From JAQVEB01 sp028698105 (lineage in GTDB: Bacteria; Bacteroidota; Bacteroidia; Bacteroidales; Dysgonomonadaceae), in assembly GCA_964293155.1 (NCBI GenBank), contig CAXYYA010000012.1:1-64000 (forward strand): 64,000 nt of DNA, read 5' to 3'. Shown here in pieces: positions 42,187 through 52,673 of the stretch (positions are counted from its first letter, which is position 1; each line of letters opens with the position of its first letter). Below the pieces are notes generated by a model. The model was not told the DNA's origin and searched no databases. It saw only the letters and a list, made by a program, of their open reading frames with translations. A program made the position numbers and the translations under genes.

Positions 42187-43062
42187 ATGAACCTCAAAAA
42201 ATATACAACCGTTTTAGGATTTATTCTTCTGTTTGCATACCTTGCTTCGCCGTCAGCCTATTCTCAAAAGAAAAGACAGCCGCTTCCCGTGCCTGATGGA
42301 GAAGAAGCTATTGTAGAGGATCCGGACATTCCTCCGATGTTTACGGGAGGAACTGCTCAGATGCGAAATTTTATCTCGGTTATGCTGAAATATCCGCCCG
42401 AAGCTGCCGAAAATAATATTCAAGGCTTGGTTGTGCACACTTTTGTGGTAGAAAAAGATGGCACGCTATCGAATTTGGTATGTATTCACCATGCCGATTC
42501 GCTCCTCGATGCAGAGGCATTGCGTATTTTGAAGGCTATGCCGCCGTGGCGCCCCGGAAAGCTCAACGGCGAAGCCGTGCGGACGAAATCGTACGTACCG
42601 ATGTATTTCCGGCTCAACAAATCGGCTCAAAGAAGAGCTGCCCAATCCTCAAGCGCAGCTTCCACGCCCGTTCCTACGCCCATAGCTAAAGCCGATTCTA
42701 CCGTGTTTGAGAATAACGAGGTTTATACCATCGTGGATCAGATGCCTCAATATCCCGGGGGAGAAACAAAATTGGCGGAATTTCTCTCGGACAAAATGGA
42801 ATATCCGGTACAGGCGCGGCAGGAAGGCATTCAGGGCCGCATAACCTGCTCGTTTATCGTGGCAAAAGACGGAAGCATATCGAACATCGAAGTGGTGGAC
42901 GGCGTGAATTCCGCTCTCAACGATGAAGCTGTTCGAATGCTCAGTTTGATGCCCAATTGGATACCGGGCATGAACAACGGCGAAAATGTAAACGTAAAGT
43001 GTCTGCTCCCCATAGATTTCAAGATAGACGAGACGCCCATACCGCCTGTTACAACGGAATAA
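42187..43062 (+). CDS. exported protein with two TonB C-terminal domains
   Basis: The start at 42187 (MNLKKYTTVLGFILLFAYLA) is chosen because it gives a signal peptide ending SAYSQ; an ATG four codons earlier is possible. Two TonB C-terminal domains follow: about 40-145 (…PEAAENNIQGLVVHTFVVEKDG, then MPPWRPGKLNG) and about 175-285 (MQYPVQ-like MEYPVQARQEGIQGRITCSF, then MPNWIPGMNNG). A Ser/Ala/Pro linker separates them. There is no long Pro-rich spacer or uncleaved anchor, so it is not a canonical ExbBD-coupled TonB. In Bacteroidota such domains are often fused to M56 peptidases, which fits its position. Confidence 0.88.
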   Translation: MNLKKYTTVLGFILLFAYLASPSAYSQKKRQPLPVPDGEEAIVEDPDIPPMFTGGTAQMRNFISVMLKYPPEAAENNIQGLVVHTFVVEKDGTLSNLVCIHHADSLLDAEALRILKAMPPWRPGKLNGEAVRTKSYVPMYFRLNKSAQRRAAQSSSAASTPVPTPIAKADSTVFENNEVYTIVDQMPQYPGGETKLAEFLSDKMEYPVQARQEGIQGRITCSFIVAKDGSISNIEVVDGVNSALNDEAVRMLSLMPNWIPGMNNGENVNVKCLLPIDFKIDETPIPPVTTE

Positions 43063-43090
43063 GAAGTTTTACGGTACTTGCAACCGGAAG

Positions 43091-43123
43091 TCGCGAAAGA
43101 AAACATCTTTCGCGATTTTTTTT
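43091..43123 (+). terminator. intrinsic terminator after the TonB-domain gene
   Basis: TCGCGAAAGA and TCTTTCGCGA pair perfectly over AAACA and are followed by eight T. The T-run touches the stop codon of the convergent NigD-like gene. Confidence 0.9.
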
Positions 43124-43736
43124 ATGGCAACAACAGTTGAAATGTGCGCATTCCTTCGGAAGTATTTATGAACAGCCGGAAGGGAACGGCAGTCGTACTT
43201 CCCTGTACGCGCAGGCTGCTAAGCAAGAAAGAAGCGTATAGCTTTACGGGTGCTCCCGGCGGATCGTTGTTCGTGGAATGACTGAAATAGAGGTCAATGG
43301 TTGAAGATGATGTGTCGCGGAGTAAGGCGATTAAGTGCGCCACGTTATGATATTCGATCTCAAGGATCATATTCAGGTAGTCGCCGCCCACCCAAACGCT
43401 TTGTATCTTTACCGGGTCTTTGATCAGTTTTTCCGGAAAACCTTCGGTTTGAATGCTGCCTGTAAAAATATCGGTCACTTTGTTTATCTTCACCGTATCG
43501 CCATTGAGCGGCGAGTAATTCAGCACCACGCGCTGTCCGTTGTTGCCTGTATAATCTTTTAGTTCTTTGGGGATGAGGGTGCGTTGGTTATCGAGTTGAA
43601 AAGTGATCGAGGAAGCCGGTTTCAATACGGTCGCAAAATCAACGAAATAATTCTCGACACGTTCCGGCGCTTTCTCACAACCCGCAAGAAAGAGCAAAAA
43701 AGCAATATAACCTATGGCAACCGATAATCTTTTCAC
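43122..43736 (-). CDS. NigD-like lipoprotein
   Basis: The signal MKRLSVAIGYIAFLLFLAGC has a lipobox (LAGC, Cys20). The mature part has two beta-rich halves; NGQRVVLNYSPLNGDTVKINKVTDI and WVGGDYLNMILEIEYHN resemble the NigD-like N- and C-terminal domains found in Bacteroides lipoproteins. The assignment is by resemblance and less certain than its neighbours. The ATG overlaps the acyltransferase stop by 4 nt, making it the last gene of a five-gene operon. Function unknown. Confidence 0.65.
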   Translation of the reverse strand: MKRLSVAIGYIAFLLFLAGCEKAPERVENYFVDFATVLKPASSITFQLDNQRTLIPKELKDYTGNNGQRVVLNYSPLNGDTVKINKVTDIFTGSIQTEGFPEKLIKDPVKIQSVWVGGDYLNMILEIEYHNVAHLIALLRDTSSSTIDLYFSHSTNNDPPGAPVKLYASFLLSSLRVQGSTTAVPFRLFINTSEGMRTFQLLLP

Positions 43737-44905
43737 AAAGCTGTTAAACTGCTAACCGATAACTGGTTTTTTACCGTGTTTCCGTACATTTCAATTATCT
43801 TTTCGCGCAGGAAAACGGGGTCTTTGTCGGGAATGTTTATTTTTTCGATCTGACCCTTTACGTACTGTTCAAACTGCAACTTATCGCTGCCGGTGTATTC
43901 CGATTGGAATTGCTGCGAATCGGTCATCAAATCGTACGCCACGTAATTGAACGGGAAAAATGCGTAATTTCCGTATATCTCGTCATCAATGGTTTTGGCC
44001 ACAAATTCCAACATCGCAGCCTTGTCTTTGGTCCCTTCCACTTCCTTCAGCCTGTCCGAAATTTCGTTACCGAAGGTAAAATGAACGCGTCCCTTGTATC
44101 CGTTGATGCCGGTGAGCATGTTTTCCAGGTCGTCGGCAGGCGTTTTTTTGTATTCGGGATTGTCGCGTTTTAGTTGGAACTCTTTGGCTTTCAGGTAATC
44201 GCAGGGGTCCAACTCGTATGAAATAGCTAACGGAATAATATTCAGTTCCTGCAGCGTCTCAACGGGTTTTGAACTGTTGTGCAGGGTAAGCATTTTCAAC
44301 AGGCTGGTTTGTGTGCGATCGCTGGAGTCTTTTGCGCGTCCTTCGCGCTGCGCAATCCAGATGGATTGGTCGCGTTGGGTTACGGTATGGTGAATGTAAT
44401 CCGATAAATGTTTGGATGTTTGCAACATTTCGCGCATGGAAACGCTTCGTTTCACGATAAAACTTCTGTTCAACCGCACCAACGTGGTGATCCACGGATA
44501 GATCAACAAATTATCGCCGATGGCGATTTCGGTTGTGTCCATCATTTTTGCGAACATGATCATGTTCAGAAACGCCGCATCCAACACAATATCTCTGTGG
44601 TTCGAAATAATGAGGTGCGATGCTCCGTTTTCCGCATTGTCCCAATTGATGCCTTTCAGCTCTTTCGTTGTTTTTTCAATTAATCTGTTTACCGTGGGAT
44701 AAATAATGTTTCGCTGAAAATTATCCACGGTTTTACAACTTCGCATGGCTGCGCTGAATTTTTCCCACGAAAACGGTTGTACAAGCGGTTCCACCGCTTT
44801 TCGGAATTTTTCGTCGGCGAGCAATTGCTCAATGGCTTCGGGCACTTCGCTGTCGAGAAACGGGCGAATATCATCGAAGTTGCTCAGTTGATCAGTTGTT
44901 TCCAT
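43733..44905 (-). CDS. 1-acyl-sn-glycerol-3-phosphate acyltransferase family protein
   Basis: The 390-aa protein has a PlsC-type core: block I is SNHRDIVLDAAFL (His-x4-Asp), and downstream QREGRAKDSSD resembles block III (EGTR-like, here EGRAK). It is longer than a minimal PlsC, with an N-terminal helical region (DIRPFLDSEVPEAIEQLL) and a C-terminal ~120 residues typical of the Bacteroidota version. It probably acylates a lysophospholipid or related acceptor at the inner membrane. It lies 8 nt after ddl. Confidence 0.82.
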   Translation of the reverse strand: METTDQLSNFDDIRPFLDSEVPEAIEQLLADEKFRKAVEPLVQPFSWEKFSAAMRSCKTVDNFQRNIIYPTVNRLIEKTTKELKGINWDNAENGASHLIISNHRDIVLDAAFLNMIMFAKMMDTTEIAIGDNLLIYPWITTLVRLNRSFIVKRSVSMREMLQTSKHLSDYIHHTVTQRDQSIWIAQREGRAKDSSDRTQTSLLKMLTLHNSSKPVETLQELNIIPLAISYELDPCDYLKAKEFQLKRDNPEYKKTPADDLENMLTGINGYKGRVHFTFGNEISDRLKEVEGTKDKAAMLEFVAKTIDDEIYGNYAFFPFNYVAYDLMTDSQQFQSEYTGSDKLQFEQYVKGQIEKINIPDKDPVFLREKIIEMYGNTVKNQLSVSSLTAL

Positions 44906-44913
44906 GTTATATC

Positions 44914-45897
44914 TTATTTGTTGATTTTTTCGTATTCAAATTCGATAATTTCGCTCAACACGCCCATCATGGTGAGGTTTGCCGCGGCAACCTGTTGCGG
45001 AATGAAACTCGTAGGCGTCATTCCCGGGGTGGTGTTCACTTCCAGCAAAACCGGACGGTTGCCGGGAATAATAAAATCCACACGGATAATGCCTTTCGCA
45101 TCAATCAGGTTGTAAATTATTTCGGTCTCACGCTGGATTTCGCGGGTTAGTTCGTCCGATATCCGGGCGGGCGTAATTTCTTCCACTTGGCCTTTATATT
45201 TGGCGTTGTAATCGAAAAACTCGTTGCGGGTAACCACTTCGGTGACCGGCAAAACGTGCACGCCGCTTTCGGTTTTGTAGCATCCGCACGTAACTTCGGT
45301 GCCGGAAATAAAACTTTCTATCATCACTTCCGGTGCTTCAACGAATGCCTCATCAATAGCCGTTTGCAAATGGCCCGATTCCTTTACTTTTGTTGTTGCG
45401 TAGCTTGAGCCGCCCACGTTCGGTTTCACAAAAACGGGAAGCCCCAGTTGTTCAATTATCTGCTGTACGTCGTAACGGGTATCGCGTCTCAAGACGATCG
45501 AGGAGGCAACGTCGAAATTGAAACTTTTGAGAAAATTATTGCACGTGAACTTGTTGAATGTGAGCGCGGAAGCCAACACTCCGCAGTTGGAGTAGGGGAT
45601 GCGCAGCATATCGAAATAGCCTTGCAGTTTTCCGTCCTCGCCGGGCGTTCCGTGAATGGTGATATAGGCAAAATCGAATTTCGTTGTCCATCCGTTGGAT
45701 GTGAAACTGAAATCGTTCCTGTCAACAGGATAAATGCTTCCCTGATGCTCCACTTCCCACGATTCACGGTCAATCTTTACCTTGAAAACGTTGTATTTCT
45801 CTTTATCCATAAACGAACAAATGCCTGCGGCACTTCTCTCTGAAACTTCTTTTTCAGAAGAATATCCTCCCCAAATAACGGCAACATTCTTTTTCAT
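44914..45897 (-). CDS. ddl: D-alanine--D-alanine ligase
   Basis: Ddl makes the D-Ala-D-Ala dipeptide for peptidoglycan with ATP. It is an ATP-grasp enzyme: WGGYSSEKEVSERSA at the N-terminus, HGTPGEDGKLQGYFDMLRIPY (usually HGxxGEDGxxQ), PVFVKPNVGGSSYATTKV for ATP, and RVDFIIPGNRPVLLEVNTTPGMT for the metal and product. 327 aa is normal. It is 19 nt after the RluA-type gene; the run PASTA-rluD-ddl is a familiar Bacteroidales order. Confidence 0.96.
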   Translation of the reverse strand: MKKNVAVIWGGYSSEKEVSERSAAGICSFMDKEKYNVFKVKIDRESWEVEHQGSIYPVDRNDFSFTSNGWTTKFDFAYITIHGTPGEDGKLQGYFDMLRIPYSNCGVLASALTFNKFTCNNFLKSFNFDVASSIVLRRDTRYDVQQIIEQLGLPVFVKPNVGGSSYATTKVKESGHLQTAIDEAFVEAPEVMIESFISGTEVTCGCYKTESGVHVLPVTEVVTRNEFFDYNAKYKGQVEEITPARISDELTREIQRETEIIYNLIDAKGIIRVDFIIPGNRPVLLEVNTTPGMTPTSFIPQQVAAANLTMMGVLSEIIEFEYEKINK

Positions 45898-45916
45898 TCT
45901 TTCCTTTGTGATCGTA

Positions 45917-47014
45917 CTAAAGTTGTTCTTTTATTTCGCGGGCGCTGGTGTAAATGCGCCATTTTTTGATTACTTCCTGCATGTCTTCGGGCAGTTCGCT
46001 CTCGAAAAACATTTCTTCGCCCGTACGCGGATGCACAAATCCCAGCGTTTGCGCATGCAAACATTGACGCGGACAGGCCACAAAACAGTTGTAAACAAAC
46101 TGTTTGTATTTCACATACCGCGTTCCGCGAAGGATTTCGTTGCCGCCGTAGCGTGCGTCGTTAAAAAGCGTATGCCCGATGTGTTTCATGTGAACGCGAA
46201 TCTGGTGGGTGCGCCCGGTTTCCAGGCGGCATTCAACCAGCGTTACGTAGCCGAACCGTTCGATAACACGGTAATGTGTTACGGCCGGCTTTCCCATTTC
46301 TGCGTCGGGAAAAACGCGCATCAGCATGCGGTCTTTCGGATCGCGGCCGATGTTGCCTTCAATGCGTCCTTCGTCTTTTTCAACGTTTCCCCACACCAGG
46401 GCAACGTATTGTCTTTGAGTTGTTTTGTTGTAAAACTGTACCGATAAGTTGGTTTTTGCATCGGGCGTTTTAGCGATGAGCAGCAACCCCGATGTATCTT
46501 TATCTATGCGGTGCACCAATCCCAGCCGGGGGTCATCAATATTAATGCTTTTATCGTAATTTAAGTAATACGCGATAGCGTTCACGAGCGTTCCGGTGTA
46601 ATTGCCGTGTCCGGGATGCACCACCATGCCGGGCGGTTTGTTTACTACCAACAGGTCGTCGTCTTCATAAACGATATTGAGCGGAATGTTTTCGGGGATA
46701 ATCTCCAACTCGTGGCGCGGCCGGTCCATCACAATGGAGATCACATCCAACGGTTTAACCTTGTAGCTCGATTTTACGGGCGTGTTGTTCACCAGAATGC
46801 AATCGGCGTCGGCAGCCTGCTGTATCCGGTTACGGGAAATGCCTTCGATGCGGTCGGATAAAAACTTATCGATCCGTAGCAGACGCTGTCCTTTATCCGC
46901 TATGAACCGATAATGTTCGTATTTTTGATTTTCTTCTGAAGATGAACTGACTATTTCGTCGTCATCTTCTTCCGAAAAATCATTTATGTCATCGAAATCT
47001 TCTTTCAACGTCAT
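45917..47014 (-). CDS. RluA/RluD family 23S rRNA pseudouridine synthase
   Basis: An acidic N-terminal stretch (1-30) precedes an S4 RNA-binding domain (about 46-100: RIDKFLSDRIEGISRNRIQQ). The catalytic domain has HRIDKDTSG with the catalytic Asp171, then ETGRTHQIRVHMKHIGH. By length and S4 domain it is RluD-like, which modifies helix 69 of 23S rRNA; assignment to exact target positions is inference. It follows the PASTA-domain gene after 7 nt and belongs to the five-gene operon. Confidence 0.92.
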   Translation of the reverse strand: MTLKEDFDDINDFSEEDDDEIVSSSSEENQKYEHYRFIADKGQRLLRIDKFLSDRIEGISRNRIQQAADADCILVNNTPVKSSYKVKPLDVISIVMDRPRHELEIIPENIPLNIVYEDDDLLVVNKPPGMVVHPGHGNYTGTLVNAIAYYLNYDKSINIDDPRLGLVHRIDKDTSGLLLIAKTPDAKTNLSVQFYNKTTQRQYVALVWGNVEKDEGRIEGNIGRDPKDRMLMRVFPDAEMGKPAVTHYRVIERFGYVTLVECRLETGRTHQIRVHMKHIGHTLFNDARYGGNEILRGTRYVKYKQFVYNCFVACPRQCLHAQTLGFVHPRTGEEMFFESELPEDMQEVIKKWRIYTSAREIKEQL

Positions 47015-47021
47015 TTTTTAT

Positions 47022-47735
47022 TTAGAAAAATGATTCGTCAATGGCTGTGTTGTTATTCTCTGTGCTGCTATCCTGTTTTTTACGAACCGGTTGAGGGTCA
47101 ATGATGATTTCACCGGAATCTGTACGGTGAACCTGATCGGGTGGTATCACGTACTCGTCGTTCACCATCAGCGAATCGGTTTCCTGGCCGCTTCCAACGA
47201 CCAACTTCAAAGGCGAACCGGCCGGAACTTTTTCATCGGGACGCAACGTCCTCCCGCGGTATTCAACCGCTAGAACCAGCCCTGAATATTCCGAAGGAAT
47301 TTCTTCTATCGTTAATTGATTGAACCCCATTGATATGAGTAAGGCCTGCGCCTGACGCGACGAGTAATCAACAAGCCCGGGCACAGATATTTGCTGCGGG
47401 TTTTTGGAATAGACCGAAACGTAAATGGGGCGTCCTTTTTTTACGTTGCTTTTTGCATCGGGTGTTTGTTCAATGATGGCACCCGGTACGGCCTCTTTTC
47501 GGTAAATGGAATCCACGATCTGCAAATGCAATCCCCGCGATTTGAGGATGGCTTTGGCTTCCTCCACCTGCAGTCCGTCGAGTTTGGGGACTGCGATATT
47601 TTGATTGTGGCGCGTGTACACCTTCAGAAAAAGGAGTGAAAGTACTACCATTGCGGCGCCGGTTATTATGATAATCAGAAGGTTCTTAAGAACGCTGTTT
47701 CCGAAATAGTTCTTTTTTTGTTGTTTTGTATTCAT
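47022..47735 (-). CDS. PASTA domain-containing membrane protein
   Basis: One N-terminal transmembrane helix (about 18-40: LIIIITGAAMVVLSLLFLKV) is followed by two or three PASTA repeats: NIAVPKLDGLQVEEAKAILK, QISVPGLVDYSSRQAQALLI, and a third partial SGLVLAVEYRGRTLRPDEKV. The tail is polar. PASTA domains bind peptidoglycan stem peptides or muropeptides; unlike Firmicutes PknB there is no kinase domain here. As the first gene of the operon with ddl, it may sense or organise wall synthesis; the link is inference. Confidence 0.9.
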   Translation of the reverse strand: MNTKQQKKNYFGNSVLKNLLIIIITGAAMVVLSLLFLKVYTRHNQNIAVPKLDGLQVEEAKAILKSRGLHLQIVDSIYRKEAVPGAIIEQTPDAKSNVKKGRPIYVSVYSKNPQQISVPGLVDYSSRQAQALLISMGFNQLTIEEIPSEYSGLVLAVEYRGRTLRPDEKVPAGSPLKLVVGSGQETDSLMVNDEYVIPPDQVHRTDSGEIIIDPQPVRKKQDSSTENNNTAIDESFF

Positions 47736-47764
47736 AAGAGTTACAATAACATATAATTATAGCA

Positions 47765-47772
47765 CAAAGATA
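47765..47772 (-). promoter_or_regulatory. -7 element of the PASTA-rluD-ddl operon
   Basis: The minus strand reads TATCTTTG, 29 nt before the ATG at 47735. Confidence 0.6.
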
Positions 47773-47884
47773 GAAAAAAAATAAATCGGGCGATGTATAA
47801 TGACTATTTTAGTATGTTAAGTGCTGTAAAAATAAAAAATGATTATGTTTACCCGTAATATCTCCTAAATACAATACTTTTTCT

Positions 47885-48064
47885 AACCCCTCCCCGCATT
47901 TGCGGTACTCCCAGCCTCTCCTCTAACTCCTCTCCACAAGGAGAGAAGAATACGGGCAGCAGTCAATCAAGCCATCCAAAAGTCTCTCCAAACTAATGTT
48001 TGACCTATTTCTCTCTCTTTTGGAGAGAGTACCCGAAGGGGGAGTGAGGTTAGGGGAGTCCCGA
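47885..48064. repeat. cluster of C/G-rich palindromic repeats
   Basis: ACCCCTCCCCGCATTTGCGG, CTCCTCTCCACAAGGAGAG and CTCTCTCTTTTGGAGAGAG follow each other, ending in GAAGGGGGAGTGAGGTTAGG. They are the same family as the repeats at 21363, 24522 and 59990. Confidence 0.7.
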
Positions 48065-48230
48065 TAGCTCGTATGTTTACAAATTCATTTACTAATGATG
48101 AATTTTGATAAATATCTGATTTTGAGTTATTTTAGATTTCTCACTTCGTTCGAAATGACAACCGCAGATAGTTGGGCATCAAGTCAGTTGTCATGCGGAA
48201 AAATAACGTATCACTCTTTTCCCATCATCG

Positions 48231-48286
48231 GGAGAATGCGCTTTGCGGTGAAACTCGCCCGCCTTTCGGCAGAAACCGCGTAGTGC
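48231..48286. repeat. ~55-bp hairpin repeat, copy B
   Basis: This copy starts GGAGAATGCGC and runs through CCCGCCTTTCGGCAGAAACC. It differs from the copy at 5850-5904 at roughly ten positions, several in paired stem bases. It is in an intergenic region between convergent or unrelated genes. Confidence 0.75.
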
Positions 48287-48308
48287 TTAAACTTTACTCA
48301 TCATAAAT

Positions 48309-48348
48309 AAAAAAAGCAGGAATATGTGTGTCATATTCTTGCTTTTTT
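48309..48348 (-). terminator. intrinsic terminator of rpmH
   Basis: AAAAAAGCAGGAATATG pairs with CATATTCTTGCTTTTTT across TGTGT. On the minus strand the stem is followed by a T-run, 22 nt after the rpmH stop. Confidence 0.8.
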
Positions 48349-48370
48349 AAAAAAGACAGATGCTTATTTC

Positions 48371-48517
48371 TTAAAACTCATCCGATACGGACAATCTCGC
48401 CCTTCCTTTTGCACGGCGCGAAGCCAGCACTTTACGGCCGTTTTTCGATGCCATCCGCGAGCGGAATCCGTGTTTGTTTTTTCTCTTTCTTACAGAGGGT
48501 TGAAATGTTCTTTTCAT
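48371..48517 (-). CDS. rpmH: 50S ribosomal protein L34
   Basis: The 48-aa protein begins [20 protein letters not shown] and ends RLSVSDEF, the L34 pattern. It is basic and has normal length for Bacteroidota within a few residues. A longer in-frame reading to 48592 would run through the promoter, so the start is 48517. A full promoter lies at 48562-48592 and a terminator follows, so it is a monocistronic unit. Neither rnpA nor dnaA is adjacent. Confidence 0.95.
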   Translation of the reverse strand: MKRTFQPSVRKRKNKHGFRSRMASKNGRKVLASRRAKGRARLSVSDEF

Positions 48518-48561
48518 CTTTATAATGGTTTTTGTTGTATCTTCCTTTAATTTACGGGGTG

Positions 48562-48592
48562 CAAAATTAGGGTTATTTTTTGAATTATACAA
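48562..48592 (-). promoter_or_regulatory. promoter of rpmH
   Basis: On the minus strand, TTG (48592-48590), a 20-nt gap, and TAATTTTG (48569-48562). It matches the Bacteroidota consensus and lies 45 nt upstream of the ATG. Confidence 0.75.
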
Positions 48593-48703
48593 TTTTTTGC
48601 GCTCTTTCTTTTGATTTAAGCTGCAAGATTCGTTTATTTTCGCAGTAATTTCACCGTATTGGGACCACAGGCGGGAGAAATTTATTAAAAAACGAAAGAA
48701 AAG

Positions 48704-48735
48704 TTTTGCGGTTAGAGAAAAAGGTTCTATATTTG
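48704..48735 (+). promoter_or_regulatory. promoter of the tRNA-Glu-rpsT unit
   Basis: TTTTG (48704-48708), a 19-nt gap, and TATATTTG (48728-48735), about 54 nt before the tRNA. Confidence 0.75.
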
Positions 48736-48789
48736 CACCCGCAAATTGAGGGAAGCATTATTCGCAAGGATATAAAGACCTGATAAAAA

Positions 48790-48861
48790 GGCCGATTCGT
48801 CTATCGGTTAGGACGCAAGATTTTCATTCTTGAAAGAGGGGTTCGATTCCCCTATCGGCTA
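48790..48861 (+). tRNA. tRNA-Glu (anticodon TTC)
   Basis: A 72-nt cloverleaf is seen. The acceptor GGCCGAT pairs with ATCGGCT (first pair G-U). The D arm has GGTTAG, and the anticodon stem CAAGA/TCTTG encloses TTTTCAT with anticodon TTC. The T arm is AGGGG-TTCGATT-CCCCT, and the discriminator base is A. CCA is not encoded. It lies 37 nt upstream of rpsT and shares its promoter. Confidence 0.97.
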
Positions 48862-48898
48862 CACAAAAAACAAAGCAAAAAAAAGGACAGTCAAGATT

Positions 48899-49153
48899 AT
48901 GGCAAATCATCAATCAGCACAAAAAAGAATAAGGCAAACAAAAGTGCGTCGTTTGGCAAACCGTTACGTTTCACGGACGACGAGAAACGCGGTACGTAAA
49001 TTGCGCAGCACCACTTCGAAAGAAGATGCACAAAAAATGTATCCCGAAGTATGCTCCATGCTCGACAAACTTGCTAAAAAGAAAGTCATTCACCAAAACA
49101 AAGCGAACAATCTGAAATCGAAATTGTCGGCTCACATCAATAAGCTGGCATAA
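48899..49153 (+). CDS. rpsT: 30S ribosomal protein S20
   Basis: The 84-aa protein begins [20 protein letters not shown] and ends SAHINKLA, the S20 family pattern with strong basic bias and the conserved [16 protein letters not shown] helix. An in-frame reading from 48830 would run through the tRNA, so the start is 48899. It is cotranscribed with tRNA-Glu and ends at a hairpin terminator. Confidence 0.97.
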   Translation: MANHQSAQKRIRQTKVRRLANRYVSRTTRNAVRKLRSTTSKEDAQKMYPEVCSMLDKLAKKKVIHQNKANNLKSKLSAHINKLA

Positions 49154-49180
49154 GCTTCTTTGGATGAACTTCATATAGCG

Positions 49181-49214
49181 AAGCCGGACCAATAGGTTCG
49201 GCTTTTGTTGTTTT
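49181..49214 (+). terminator. intrinsic terminator after rpsT
   Basis: AGCCGGACC and GGTTCGGCT pair over AATA, followed by TTTGTTGTTTTT. Confidence 0.8.
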
Positions 49215-49233
49215 TGCGATTTTATTATCTTTG
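49203..49233 (+). promoter_or_regulatory. promoter of the Dabb gene
   Basis: TTTTG (49203-49207), an 18-nt gap, TATCTTTG (49226-49233), 30 nt before the ATG. The -33 box is within the rpsT terminator tail. Confidence 0.65.
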
Positions 49234-49262
49234 TAACGATCAAACTTAAAAACAAACGAGCA

Positions 49263-49568
49263 ATGGTAAAACATTTAGTCATGTTCAAACTGGCCGATGA
49301 AGCCGAAGGAAATAACAAGCGGGAGAACGCGCGCATCATCAAAACAAAACTGGAAGATTTAAAAAGTGTAATCCCGGTAATCAAAAAGATAGTGGTGAAT
49401 ATCAACGACGAAAAAGCATCGCAGGACAATTACGATATCGTTCTCGACAGCGAGTTCAACACAATGGAAGACCTCAATGCCTACATCGTTCATCCCGAAC
49501 ACCGGAAAGTCGGTGAATTTATCGTGAAGGTAAAAACGGAGAGAGCCGCGGTTGATTACGAATTTTAG
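49263..49568 (+). CDS. Dabb family (stress-responsive A/B barrel) protein
   Basis: The 101-aa protein matches the dimeric alpha/beta-barrel family: MVKHLVMFKLADEAEG, the central VVNINDEKASQDNYDIVLDS, and a C-terminal HPEHRKVGEFIVKV followed by R-AAVDYEF. The conserved His of MVKHLVMFKL is present. Members are small, cytoplasmic and often of unknown substrate. It is monocistronic, with its own promoter and terminator. Confidence 0.9.
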   Translation: MVKHLVMFKLADEAEGNNKRENARIIKTKLEDLKSVIPVIKKIVVNINDEKASQDNYDIVLDSEFNTMEDLNAYIVHPEHRKVGEFIVKVKTERAAVDYEF

Positions 49569-49587
49569 AACGATAATTAGCATTTTT

Positions 49588-49610
49588 AAGCGGCTTCATC
49601 AGCCGCTTTT
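49588..49610 (+). terminator. intrinsic terminator after the Dabb gene
   Basis: AAGCGGCT and AGCCGCTT pair over TCATC, followed by TTATTG. Confidence 0.75.
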
Positions 49611-49657
49611 ATTGTTAAAATACCGTGAAAAACAACCTATAAAAAAACGAAAAACGG

Positions 49658-49688
49658 TTGCCGGAAAGGCTTTTTTTTCGTATATTTG
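49658..49688 (+). promoter_or_regulatory. promoter of gyrB
   Basis: TTG (49658-49660), a 20-nt gap, and TATATTTG (49681-49688), about 69 nt before the ATG. Confidence 0.75.
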
Positions 49689-49747
49689 CTCGATGGTAAA
49701 ACCACCATCTTGGCAAACTTAACACCTTTATTGACAGAGATATATAA

Positions 49748-51715
<1,968 letters not shown>

Positions 51716-51757
51716 ATTTTAGCTATCAAACTGAAAAATAAAACATAAAAAGACATT

Positions 51758-52666
51758 ATGATACGTCCGCCTGCCCTTAAATTCAACGACAAAGCCGTCA
51801 TTCTTTCCCCTGCGGGGAATATAGCGGAAACAACGGTGAACGGGGCGGCCGCGATACTGCGCGAGTGGGGCCTTCAGGTAGGTGTTTCGCCCAATGCGTT
51901 GTCGCATACCGGCCGTTTTAGCGGGTTTGTTGAGCAGCGATTGTCCGATCTGCAACACGCTATGGATGACCCCGACGTGAAGCTTATCCTTTGTTCCCGG
52001 GGCGGTTACGGCGTGGTTCATTTGCTCGATAAATTGAAATTTGAAGGCATTCGCGAAAATCCCAAATGGGTTATCGGCTATAGCGATATAACGGCGTTGC
52101 ATGCAGCATTGCAACACAATTGGATTCTTTCGTTGCACGGACCCATGGCCAAACATTTTGCCGATGAAGGCGCCGCGGATGTAGCGGTGCGTTACACCAA
52201 AGCCATTCTGGCCGGTCAATCCGTTAAATACGAAATTCCCGTAACGGAATACGGTTATCTCAATCGCCAGGGACAAGCTTCCGGACGGTTGTTTGGCGGC
52301 AACCTCTCGGTTTATTGCGGGATTTTAGGATCAAAATATGCTAAAACGCCCAAGAAAGGCATTCTGTTTATCGAAGATATTGGTGAAGAGCCTTATAAAG
52401 TGGATCGTTACATTCATCAGTTGAAACTGGCGGGCGTTTTCGATAAGATAAGCGGCCTGATTGTGGGGCAATTTAACGATTACACCGAAGACAATGATAT
52501 GTACAACGCGCTTTTCGAGTCCATTCTGGCTGCCGTGAGCGAATATACGTTCCCTGTCTGTTTCGGGTTCCCCGTGGGCCACGTGAAGCACAATTTTCCG
52601 CTGATCATGGGCGCCAGAGCTACACTCAGCGTGAAGGAGAATAGCATCGTTTTCAAACAGAGATAG
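51758..52666 (+). CDS. LD-carboxypeptidase (S66 family)
   Basis: Serine peptidases of family S66 remove terminal D-alanine from murein tetrapeptides during recycling. The nucleophile is Ser109 in IGYSDITALHAAL; the glutamate is in FIEDIGEEPYKVDRY and the histidine in the GHVKHNFPLIMG end region. LCSRGGYGVVHLL precedes as in the family. There is no signal peptide, so it is cytoplasmic. 302 aa is standard. It lies between gyrB and the antiporter gene, 7 nt from the latter. Confidence 0.92.
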   Translation: MIRPPALKFNDKAVILSPAGNIAETTVNGAAAILREWGLQVGVSPNALSHTGRFSGFVEQRLSDLQHAMDDPDVKLILCSRGGYGVVHLLDKLKFEGIRENPKWVIGYSDITALHAALQHNWILSLHGPMAKHFADEGAADVAVRYTKAILAGQSVKYEIPVTEYGYLNRQGQASGRLFGGNLSVYCGILGSKYAKTPKKGILFIEDIGEEPYKVDRYIHQLKLAGVFDKISGLIVGQFNDYTEDNDMYNALFESILAAVSEYTFPVCFGFPVGHVKHNFPLIMGARATLSVKENSIVFKQR

Positions 52667-52673
52667 AACGGTT

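Larger units (their letters stand above)
47736..48370. other. repeat-rich intergenic region between PASTA gene and rpmH
   Basis: The 635 bases hold the PASTA-operon promoter element, a cluster of C/G-rich repeats (47885-48064), a fragment of the MITE interior (CTCACTTCGTTCGAAATGACA near 48139), the second 55-bp hairpin repeat (48231-48286) and the rpmH terminator. One 62-codon frame at 48095 is judged spurious. Confidence 0.65.

Noticed and set aside
48095..48283. 62-codon open frame between the PASTA gene and rpmH
   Set aside because: It runs through a MITE fragment and the 55-bp hairpin repeat and has no recognisable product.
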